The translations under genes and the position numbers were made by a program. From RGIG3701 sp964438515 (lineage in GTDB: Bacteria > Planctomycetota > Planctomycetia > Pirellulales > Thermoguttaceae), in NCBI GenBank assembly GCA_964438515.1, contig CAYTLK010000042.1:1-30584 (forward strand): a stretch of DNA of 30,584 bases. The letters run 5' to 3'. Position 1 is the stretch's first letter; the number at the start of each line of letters is the position of its first letter. Shown one piece after another: positions 16,943-23,497 of this stretch. Under the pieces are notes generated by a model. It was not told the DNA's origin. It worked only from the letters and a program-made list of their open reading frames with translations, and searched no databases.

Positions 16943-17908
16943 ATGAAAAGACGTGATTTTTTGAAGAACGCCATGATTCTGACGGCTGCCGTTTCGTGCG
17001 CGAAAGTTCCGTACGCAGTTCAGGCTGCTGATTGGAAGACCCAACTGAAAAAGGCGCTTATTTGCGGCTATCCGACGGACGATGTTTTGTCGCTCTGGCA
17101 CCGTTACAGTTTCGACGGCGCCGAATCGACCGATTGGGCCTGCGGTGCTGAAAAAGCGGCAGAAGCACGCAAAGTTGCGGAAAAATACGGAATGCGGATT
17201 CATTCCGTTCTGTTCGGCTGGGCTAATTTTAACAATCCGGATGCGTTCGAAAAGGATATTGAAAACGTCACGCAGGCCCTGAAAACCACGCAGGGATACG
17301 GCGGAGACGCGCTGCTTCTCGTTCCGTGCCGCACTGGAGGAACGATGCCGAAACCGCGTGAGTTCAAAATCGAATTCGACCCGGAAACGCTGATGGTTTC
17401 CAAAGTCGTTGAGGGCGACAATTCGCCGTACGAGGCGTACATTGAGGCGCAGAATACCGCGACGAAGGCGAGTATCGAAGCCGTGAAACGTTTGATTCCT
17501 GTTGCAGAAAAAACGGGCGTGGTGATTGCGCTTGAAAACGTGTGGAACAATCTGTGGGTCACGCCGGCGCTCTACGCAGCTTTCGTGAAATCGTTCCAGA
17601 ATCCGTGGGTGAAGGCGTATTTCGACATCGGAAATCACGTAAAATACGCAAAACCGGAAGAATACATTTACGCGCTGGGCGACAAAATCGCGAAATTCCA
17701 CGTGAAGGATTTCAAATTGAATCTGGACGATCCGGACTGCGGAGGATTCGGAGGGTTCGTTGAAATTCGGTCGGGGAGCGTCAATTGGCCTTCCGTGCGT
17801 CAGGCGATTGAAGATATTGGATACAATGGGTTCATGACGATTGAAGGCGGCGGTGACCCCATTCAGAAAAAGAGTGAGGACCTCGACCTCATCATTGCGG
17901 GACGCTGA
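16943..17908 (+). CDS. Tat-exported sugar phosphate isomerase/epimerase-like protein
   Basis: The protein has 321 residues and begins with a twin-arginine signal (KRRDFLKNA, then a hydrophobic stretch to AVQAAD at about 29), so it should be exported folded. The rest is a xylose-isomerase-like TIM barrel. Candidate metal and catalytic residues are E198 in VVIALENVW, D228 in AYFDIGNH, H253 in KFHVKD and E301 in GFMTIEGGG, in the order expected for this family. Many planctomycetes encode numerous Tat-exported members; substrates are generally unknown, although relatives epimerise ketoses or isomerise sugar phosphates. The gene has its own promoter and an AGGAG site. It is followed by the GH28-like gene, which suggests a role in sugar turnover. 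Confidence 0.85.
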   Translation: MKRRDFLKNAMILTAAVSCAKVPYAVQAADWKTQLKKALICGYPTDDVLSLWHRYSFDGAESTDWACGAEKAAEARKVAEKYGMRIHSVLFGWANFNNPDAFEKDIENVTQALKTTQGYGGDALLLVPCRTGGTMPKPREFKIEFDPETLMVSKVVEGDNSPYEAYIEAQNTATKASIEAVKRLIPVAEKTGVVIALENVWNNLWVTPALYAAFVKSFQNPWVKAYFDIGNHVKYAKPEEYIYALGDKIAKFHVKDFKLNLDDPDCGGFGGFVEIRSGSVNWPSVRQAIEDIGYNGFMTIEGGGDPIQKKSEDLDLIIAGR

Positions 17909-17939
17909 ACCTGATTTTCGGGAATTCTTTTGAGTTTCA

Positions 17940-17992
17940 CGCAACTGTTGCGCACTAATTGAAAATTGTACGTTAAACATATTGTTTGCGTA
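17940..17992. promoter_or_regulatory. Pair of palindromes upstream of the GH28-like gene
   Basis: CGCAAC-T-GTTGCG (17940-17952) is a perfect 6-bp palindrome. At 17969-17992 TACG and CGTA flank AAACA-TAT-TGTTT (17975-17987), forming a longer imperfect palindrome. CCGGA...TCCGG (17993-18012) follows. Their density and symmetry suggest operator sites or hairpins at the end of the epimerase transcript; I cannot choose between these. Confidence 0.4.
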
Positions 17993-18038
17993 CCGGAAGT
18001 GTAAGCCTCCGGAAAAAAGGATTCCTGCGGTTTGCGTC

Positions 18039-18109
18039 CGACGAAACACCGACCCGCCGAGGGTGCAAAACCCTCGGCTCGCCTTGAATCCCCACAGAAG
18101 AATTCGTCG
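18039..18109 (+). repeat. GC-rich intergenic hairpin, family copy B, inside an outer inverted repeat
   Basis: CCGAGGGT-GCAAA-ACCCTCGG (18057-18077) is a perfect 8-bp stem flanked by CGACCCG and CTCGCCTTG, matching the three copies at 5602-5801. The whole element is enclosed by a 7-bp inverted repeat, CGACGAA (18039-18045) and TTCGTCG (18103-18109). It lies 50 nt before the GH28-like start. Confidence 0.6.
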
Positions 18110-18158
18110 CTTGAAAACGTCTGGTTTTCGCATTACAGGAAAGGTTTTTCAGGTTTTT

Positions 18159-19556
18159 ATGCACACGCTCACCCAATATTTCGTCGGATGCGTCTTTTGC
18201 GTCCTTGGATTCTCGGCCGCCGCCGTCGCTGAAACCCGTTTGTACACCACGCCCGAAGAATTCCAATCCTCCTTTTGGACGGTTCAGGCGGACGGCGCAG
18301 AATGCGGCGTTTATTCGGCCAGAACCTGCGACCCGCCGTTTGATAAAAACTATAATTTTGGCGGTGAATATGCGTTTTGCGGGTTCGAAATGGACGCTCC
18401 CGTCACTCTGAGGGTCAAAACGCTTGTTTCTCGCGACCTTTCCGCCGTTCGTGTTCGTCCGGCGTCCGCAGCGCTCGAAGTGAAAAAAATCGACGCCAGC
18501 ACGCTCGAAGTGCGTCTTGAAAAACCCTGCAAAATTTCGATTGAACCCAACGGTCGGGAACATCCGCTGCTGATTTTCGCGAATCCCCCGGAAACCGAGG
18601 TTCCAGATTTGAACGACCCGAACGTTTTGAGCTTCCGCGAGGGTGTGACGCGTCCGGAAAATGGACGGATTGAGCTTCACAGCGGCCAGACGCTCTATAT
18701 TGCGGCCGGCGCGGTTCTTCAGGCGGGAATTTACGCAACGGGCGAGAATATTCGTATTTGCGGACGCGGCGTCCTCGACGGCTCCCCGTGGGAGTGGCGC
18801 AAAGGGCCGACCGGTCACGTTCTGGAACTCTGGAAGTGTAAAAATCTTCGTGTGGAAGGAATTACGATTCGCGGCGCGTCCCACTGGACGGTCGTTCCGA
18901 CGAACTGCGACTTTGTAAGTATTGAAAATCTGAAAATCTGCGGCGGACGCGTACAGAACGACGACGGAATCAACCCGTGCAACTCCAGAAACGTCCGCAT
19001 CTCCGACTGCTTCATTCGGACCGACGACGACTGCGTGGCGCTGAAAGGTTTGGATTCCGAATACGGAAACTGCGAGAATATTTCGGTTCAAAACTGCGTT
19101 TTGTGGTGCGACCGCGCGAGAATTTCACTTTTGGGACACGAAAGCCGTGCGCCGTACATGAGGAATATTCGGTACGAAAATCTCGACATCGTACATTTTC
19201 AGATGCCGGTTTTTCTGCTCGAACCAGGCGAGGAAATGCGGATGGAAAACATTTTGGTCGATTCGGTTCGAATTGAGTGCGATTATGCAGATCGCGAAAA
19301 CACCATCCTTTCAGTGCGTCCGACCGTCAATCAATACATGCGCAACAAAGTGCCGGGGCACATTCAGAATTGTATTTTTGCGAATATTTCCGTCGACGGC
19401 GTCTCCTCCGTGTGTCGATTCCTCTTCGAAGGAAGGGATGCGGAACACAAAACCCAGGGAATCGAGCTGCGAAACATCCGACTGTTCGGACACCCGCTTT
19501 CGCAGGAAAACGGACTTAAAATTGGGGAATTTACAGAAGATGTGACAAATGAGTAA
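18159..19556 (+). CDS. Secreted GH28-like polygalacturonase (right-handed beta-helix)
   Basis: The start is placed at ATG 18159, which begins a proper signal peptide (about 1-24, VFCVLGFSAAAVAE) and has an AGG-type site upstream; the same frame is open further upstream but runs through the hairpin repeat. The mature protein (465 residues with signal) has an N-terminal beta domain (about 25-150) and a beta-helix with many short parallel strands. N267-D-D-G corresponds to the NTDG motif of GH28, D289-D291 with C292 to the DD motif, and G326-H327-E328 to GHG. A clear RIK motif is absent. GH28 enzymes hydrolyse galacturonan bonds in pectin by inversion; the altered motifs mean the substrate could be a different acidic or rhamnose-containing polysaccharide. 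Confidence 0.8.
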   Translation: MHTLTQYFVGCVFCVLGFSAAAVAETRLYTTPEEFQSSFWTVQADGAECGVYSARTCDPPFDKNYNFGGEYAFCGFEMDAPVTLRVKTLVSRDLSAVRVRPASAALEVKKIDASTLEVRLEKPCKISIEPNGREHPLLIFANPPETEVPDLNDPNVLSFREGVTRPENGRIELHSGQTLYIAAGAVLQAGIYATGENIRICGRGVLDGSPWEWRKGPTGHVLELWKCKNLRVEGITIRGASHWTVVPTNCDFVSIENLKICGGRVQNDDGINPCNSRNVRISDCFIRTDDDCVALKGLDSEYGNCENISVQNCVLWCDRARISLLGHESRAPYMRNIRYENLDIVHFQMPVFLLEPGEEMRMENILVDSVRIECDYADRENTILSVRPTVNQYMRNKVPGHIQNCIFANISVDGVSSVCRFLFEGRDAEHKTQGIELRNIRLFGHPLSQENGLKIGEFTEDVTNE

Positions 19557-19639
19557 GTGAGGGAGTGCGTTTTTTCATACTTTTATCGCTTCATTTCTGG
19601 AAAAATTTTCATAAATTGCGCAAAAACGCTCGATTGCTC

Positions 19640-19668
19640 TTGCGGGGAATCGAAAAAAAGAGTATAAG
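19640..19668 (+). promoter_or_regulatory. Probable promoter of the OmpA-like gene
   Basis: TTGCGG (19640-19645) and TATAAG (19663-19668) are spaced by 17 nt, giving a start near 19675, about 35 nt before ATG 19710. Confidence 0.5.
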
Positions 19669-19709
19669 AACTCAGATTTTGTTATAGTTTTCCAGAAAGT
19701 GGTGTTGTT

Positions 19710-20564
19710 ATGCGATTTCCAGTGATTTTCACAATCTCACCTCCCGTTCGATGTTTTTTAGGGTCGGTATTGGTTTTGTGCGTACCGATTCTTTGCGGGT
19801 GCAGTGCGACGAACAGTCTCACGTTGCAGGGACAGGTGAGCGATTTGCAAAATCAGCGGGTGGCGCTTCAAAACGATCGGGATGCGTGGAAAAATCGGTA
19901 CGAAGACGTTCAGGCGTCGAATCGCCAGCAAACGCATGAAATCGCGGCCAGTCAGCAGCAAATTCAGCTTCTGAAACAGGAACAAATGGTGCTTCAGAAG
20001 CAGCTGAACGACAATATTGAACAAACCGCCAATTTGCAGCGCGAACGCGATGTGCTTTCCCAGCAGGTGACGCAGTACGAGGACATTCGAAAGCAGCAGG
20101 AAGACGGCGTCTCAATCCCCTCCAACGCGAGTATGGTGGCGTCCGCTCCCCTTCCGAGCATTCCGGGAACCGTCATTACGTCGAAAGGAAGCAGCGAAAT
20201 TCATATCGAACTCCCCGGTTCTGAGATTTTTGAACAAAACGGCGCGCTTTCCACCAAGGGTTTGGATTTGATTCGTCGGACGGCAAACGTCGTTTCGTCG
20301 CAGTATCCGGGTGCGGCGGTGGAAATTCAGGGTCATGCGGGCACTTTCCAGAAAGTCGGAAACAACTTCCGAGACGCGATGGCGCAAACGATGTCGCAGG
20401 CGATGATGGTGCACGATGTTCTAACGAAAGAAAATTTGCTCCCTCCTGAATCCATGAAAGTTACGGGATGCGGAACGACGGCTCCCATCATTTCGAACGC
20501 TTCCAAGGGCGCGCAGCGAAACTACCGTATTGAACTCATCGTTCGGACACAGGGGAATCCGTGA
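19710..20564 (+). CDS. OmpA-like peptidoglycan-binding lipoprotein with coiled coil
   Basis: The protein has 284 residues. The signal peptide ends in a lipobox LCGC with C31 as the probable lipid-anchored residue. Residues about 38-128 form a long Gln-rich coiled coil (LQGQVSDLQNQRVALQ and following heptads). After a Ser/Pro linker (about 135-153) the C-terminal ~120 residues are an OmpA-type domain, with EIQGHAG (G208-H209) at the conserved GH turn and RNYRIELIV at the final strand. Such proteins tether the outer membrane or an envelope complex to the cell wall. The N-terminal ribosome-binding site is weak, but the signal sequence fixes the start. It ends 52 nt before the scaffold gap. Confidence 0.88.
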   Translation: MRFPVIFTISPPVRCFLGSVLVLCVPILCGCSATNSLTLQGQVSDLQNQRVALQNDRDAWKNRYEDVQASNRQQTHEIAASQQQIQLLKQEQMVLQKQLNDNIEQTANLQRERDVLSQQVTQYEDIRKQQEDGVSIPSNASMVASAPLPSIPGTVITSKGSSEIHIELPGSEIFEQNGALSTKGLDLIRRTANVVSSQYPGAAVEIQGHAGTFQKVGNNFRDAMAQTMSQAMMVHDVLTKENLLPPESMKVTGCGTTAPIISNASKGAQRNYRIELIVRTQGNP

Positions 20565-20616
20565 TTCGTCGACCAGCGTCCCGAATGTCGTAAACGTTAC
20601 AAAGTCGCAGCGTCCC

Positions 20617-20626
20617 NNNNNNNNNN
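20617..20626. other. Assembly gap (ten N)
   Basis: Ten consecutive unknown bases mark a join between two contigs. The true distance and even the adjacency of the OmpA-like and DUF6263-like genes cannot be taken for granted. A 331-codon frame running through the gap is an artefact; the gene behind it starts at 20680. Confidence 0.97.
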
Positions 20627-20679
20627 ACAAACTCACCATTTTACACATTTTTCAATTTCCTTTCCCACGGAGAATCCAA

Positions 20680-21525
20680 ATGACCCGATGTTTTTGCCTG
20701 TTTTTGGTACTTTATACCTTTTGCACGGTCGCTGTACTTGAGGCGGAAGACGCAGAAACGTTTTTGCTTCGCTATCAGTGGAACGCCGGCGACGTGATTT
20801 CTTGGGAGGTGACGCACTCGAACCGCACCGTCACAATGGTTGCGGGACAGACGGAAAACGTGGATACTTACACGCATTCCGCAAAAACGTGGACCGTCGA
20901 AAAAGTGGACGAAAACGGCGTCGGAACCGTCGTGAATATCGTTCCGTGGGTCGATATGCGGGAGCGAAAAGAGGACGGAACGATGATTACGTTCGACAGT
21001 CGGAAAGAAATGACGCCGAAAGTCGGATTCGAAACGGTTCCGGAGTCGCTGGGACGGGAACTGTCGAGAGTTCAAATTAATTCGCGCGGCGAGCAGGTTT
21101 CACGCGAAGATTATCGTGCAACAACCATCGTTCAGCAGGCGAATCAGGCGTATATTTGTATCGTTTTTCCCGAAGAGGCGATTCCGGCGGGTCACTCCTG
21201 GACGCGTCAGTACCCGGTTTACGTTTCGTCGCGGACGTCCAATCTGACGCGTGTGGAAATGCTTCAGCGTTTCACGCTCGAAAGTGTCGAAAATGGGATT
21301 GCAAAAATCGCTTTTTCAACGAAAATCATTTCTCCAATCCAGGATTCTGCGATTCGCGCACAGCTTCTCGATCGGCTTTACACAGGAACGTTCCTTTTTG
21401 ATGTGGCTCGCGGCCGCGCTATTTTGCTCACCGAGCGCGTCGAACAGTCGGCACTTGGGTTTCGCGGTGAAGTCAGTTCACTCAAAGTTTCGATCGATTT
21501 CATGGAACGTCTGATTTTGAAATGA
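20680..21525 (+). CDS. Secreted DUF6263-like protein of unknown function
   Basis: The start is at ATG 20680, which has a CGGAG site 7-8 nt upstream and begins a signal peptide (about 1-22, LFLVLYTFCTVAVLEAE). The mature protein of about 260 residues is rich in beta strands. It opens with FLLRYQWNAGDVISWEVTH and continues with a SAKTWTVEKVDENGVG segment and ITFDSRKEMTPKVG. This pattern (tolerance of a steroid-like beta barrel with strand order R-Y-x-W/F-x-x-G, T-V-x-K-W, F-D-S) is what I associate with the DUF6263 family common in planctomycetes; the assignment is from memory of the pattern, not from a search. No catalytic residues are evident. Its place directly after the gap means its upstream neighbour is uncertain. 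Confidence 0.7.
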   Translation: MTRCFCLFLVLYTFCTVAVLEAEDAETFLLRYQWNAGDVISWEVTHSNRTVTMVAGQTENVDTYTHSAKTWTVEKVDENGVGTVVNIVPWVDMRERKEDGTMITFDSRKEMTPKVGFETVPESLGRELSRVQINSRGEQVSREDYRATTIVQQANQAYICIVFPEEAIPAGHSWTRQYPVYVSSRTSNLTRVEMLQRFTLESVENGIAKIAFSTKIISPIQDSAIRAQLLDRLYTGTFLFDVARGRAILLTERVEQSALGFRGEVSSLKVSIDFMERLILK

Positions 21526-21574
21526 TTTTTTTGAAATCACTTTCTGAATTATTTCCCTGAAAATCAAACAGCCG

Positions 21575-21605
21575 GTGAATCAGTGAATCGGTGAATCGGT
21601 GATTC
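21575..21605 (+). repeat. 8-bp tandem repeat (GTGAATCG)
   Basis: Four consecutive units, GTGAATCA, GTGAATCG, GTGAATCG and GTGATTC, form a near-perfect 8-bp tandem array about 90 nt upstream of nadD. A looser GGTTCGGTGAGTTAG continues to about 21632. Confidence 0.75.
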
Positions 21606-21693
21606 AAAGAACCTGCGGTTCGGTGAGTTAGACAATCGCACAGATTTCAAACATCCTGTAAACGCCTCAATTTTATTCAAACAAATATCGAAA

Positions 21694-22305
21694 ATGCGTA
21701 TAGGAATCTACGGAGGAACGTTCGACCCCATCCACTTCGGTCATCTGATTTTGGCCGAGTCGGCGCGCGAAACGCTGCGTCTGGATAGGGTTTTGTTCGT
21801 TCCAGCCCGCATTCCGCCGCACAAACAGTCGAAAACGCTCGCATCGGACACGGATCGAGCAGCGATGTTGAGGCTCGCAATACGCGGAAATCGAGCGTTT
21901 CAGATGGAACCGTTTGAACTCGAACAGCCGGATGTGAGTTACACGATTTTTACCGTCGAGTTTCTGCGGAAAAAGTATTCCGATGCGGATTTTTTCCTTC
22001 TGATGGGCGAGGATATGCTGCGGACGTTTCCCGATTGGTACGCGCCGGAAAGGATCTGCGAGCTTGTAACTCTCGCGCTCATCGGACGAGCCGGGCACGA
22101 AATTCGAGAGTTTAGTTTTCTGCAAAAGGTTGCGTCTCCGGAGAAAATTGCGGAGATTCAGGCGTCTCGCGTTCCGATGCCGTCCGTCGATTTCAGCAGT
22201 ACCGCAATCCGAGAAGCGGCCGCCGCAGGACGAAGCATTCGATATCTAACCCCTTCGAGCGTCGTCACATACATCAAAAAACATCATTTGTACGAGCAGA
22301 ACTAA
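21694..22305 (+). CDS. nadD: Nicotinate-nucleotide adenylyltransferase
   Basis: This 203-residue cytoplasmic enzyme joins nicotinate mononucleotide and ATP to form deamido-NAD, the penultimate step of NAD synthesis. The nucleotidyltransferase signature GGTFDPIHFGH (7-17, with H14 and H17) is complete, and PPHK follows at about 35-38. The C-terminal ISSTxIR-type motif appears as FSSTAIREAAAAGRS, followed by YLTPSSVVTYIKKHHLY as usual at the end of this family. No good ribosome-binding site precedes the ATG, but the first residues MRIGIYGG are the normal N-terminus. In many bacteria nadD is near rsfS or obg; neither is seen here. A short 8-bp tandem array lies in its upstream region. Confidence 0.96.
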   Translation: MRIGIYGGTFDPIHFGHLILAESARETLRLDRVLFVPARIPPHKQSKTLASDTDRAAMLRLAIRGNRAFQMEPFELEQPDVSYTIFTVEFLRKKYSDADFFLLMGEDMLRTFPDWYAPERICELVTLALIGRAGHEIREFSFLQKVASPEKIAEIQASRVPMPSVDFSSTAIREAAAAGRSIRYLTPSSVVTYIKKHHLYEQN

Positions 22306-22607
22306 CGCACGATTTTCATCTTGTTTCAGAGTGCTTTTCATACGACGTTCACGCTCAGCGAGTGCTTTCTTCTGATTTTGGTTTTGTTCATCTTTTTTTC
22401 AAAAAAACTTTAAAATTCTGACTTTTTCGAGTGTTTAACTCTCATTTTTGATAAATTCATTAAATTCACTACACTCCATGACGAACTTCTGACATCCTGT
22501 GTCAGTGCGTGACAGAATGTGACAAACGGAATTTGAAAAAGGGTCGGAAGCATCCTTCAACCCCCCTAAAAACAGGCATTTTCGCACGTCCGGATGCGTC
22601 TCTTTAT
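22306..22607. other. Intergenic interval upstream of the LexA-like gene
   Basis: This is AT-rich and without a plausible gene. Three related words, TGTGTCAG, CGTGACAG and TGTGACA (22497-22524), are closely spaced and partly inverted (TGTCA/TGACA), so they could be binding sites. Otherwise I see nothing assignable. Confidence 0.4.
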
Positions 22608-22645
22608 TTGCATTTCTGCATTTTATGGGTTAAGATTACTGTAAT
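22608..22645 (+). promoter_or_regulatory. Promoter with overlapping palindromic operator candidate
   Basis: TTGCAT (22608-22613) and TAAGAT (22631-22636) are spaced by 17 nt. The perfect palindrome ATTAC-T-GTAAT (22635-22645) begins within the -10 box and covers the expected transcription start. Position and symmetry suggest autoregulation by the DNA-binding protein encoded just downstream. Confidence 0.5.
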
Positions 22646-22725
22646 TCGAGACCCATTCATATTCGGTTTTGAATAAAAAAATTTTTCATACACTTTCTGT
22701 TTTTTTGAAAAGCCTCACAACGACC

Positions 22726-23370
22726 ATGATGGAACTGATGGAACTGTCGGACAAAAAAGTCCAATTACTGACGGGCCGACAATTGGAAATCCTCGAAATC
22801 ATTCGCAAATTTGTGAAAAAGCATGGGTACAATCCGAGCATTCATGATCTTGCGCAAATCCTCGGAATCTCCGATACGGCGGTCAACTGTCACCGAAACG
22901 CACTCGAACGAAAGGGATTTTTGAAACATGAACGTTACACCTCCCGGGCGATTGTGCTTTCCGAGACATTCCGGGAATTCAAAAAGGGAGTTCCCATCTG
23001 GGGAAAAATAGCCAATAGAAAACTGTATAAAAATAACAAAATTGAATATCTCGACATTTCACCGTTTCAGCTCATGAAAGGGGATTATTGTTTGGTACGT
23101 GTGGAAGATAATGATTTTTGGAACGAATATTCAATGTACAAAAACGATTTTCTATTTATTCATGTGATGCGGATGCCTCAGCAGGACCAAAAATCGGTAA
23201 TTATAGATGGAAGCGGGGAGATTTATTTTGTACGGTGCAAGAAAAACAAGACGGTTTCCTCTCGAAAGGCGGAATGGGAGTATTTTGACCTCGAAAATAA
23301 CCGTAAAATCGAAATTTGTCACCCAACGTTTATCGGAATCGTCCTATTCATCCTGCGTTTTGCATTCTGA
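22726..23370 (+). CDS. LexA-like transcriptional regulator lacking the autoprotease residues
   Basis: From ATG 22726 the protein has 214 residues. The frame is open from a TTG at 22669, and ATG 22738 is also possible; none has a strong ribosome-binding site. The N-terminal part LLTGRQLEILEIIRKFVKKHG and YNPSIHDLAQILGISDTAVN (a winged helix-turn-helix, with ALERKGFLKHE wing) is clearly LexA-like. The C-terminal half aligns with the LexA/S24 domain: GVPIWGKIANRKL, FQLMKGDYCLVRVEDNDF and IYFVRCKK. The Ala-Gly cleavage pair is replaced by Asn-Arg, the catalytic Ser by Asp and the catalytic Lys by Val. It should therefore be a stable repressor that is not inactivated by RecA-stimulated self-cleavage. 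The gene is visibly more A+T-rich than its neighbours. Confidence 0.72.
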   Translation: MMELMELSDKKVQLLTGRQLEILEIIRKFVKKHGYNPSIHDLAQILGISDTAVNCHRNALERKGFLKHERYTSRAIVLSETFREFKKGVPIWGKIANRKLYKNNKIEYLDISPFQLMKGDYCLVRVEDNDFWNEYSMYKNDFLFIHVMRMPQQDQKSVIIDGSGEIYFVRCKKNKTVSSRKAEWEYFDLENNRKIEICHPTFIGIVLFILRFAF

Positions 23371-23424
23371 AAGCGTCTGAAATGTACCAATGAAAAAGAT
23401 TTTTGCGATTTTTGGAATATCCCC

Positions 23425-23453
23425 TTGTATTAAAATGGAAAAGACGCTATAAT
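23425..23453 (+). promoter_or_regulatory. Promoter of the dsbD-type gene
   Basis: A perfect TATAAT (23448-23453) lies 17 nt after TTGTAT (23425-23430). Transcription would begin near 23460. A GAAGG site (23486-23490) then precedes ATG 23498. Confidence 0.6.
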
Positions 23454-23497
23454 AATTCAGAGTGTTATTCATCCTTTTCGTAATGAAGGTTTTTCAC

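Noticed and set aside
16928..18133. 401-codon minus-strand frame opposite the epimerase gene
   Set aside because: It runs through the Tat-exported epimerase gene and the hairpin repeat. Composition is that of an antisense shadow (Arg/Asn/Phe-rich), and there is no start signal.
17973..19091. 372-codon minus-strand frame opposite the GH28-like gene
   Set aside because: This is a shadow of the beta-helix gene; the sense strand has a signal peptide and family motifs.
20530..21525. Frame reading through the N gap into the DUF6263-like gene
   Set aside because: It contains unknown residues and no start signal. The signal peptide and ribosome-binding site place the start at 20680.
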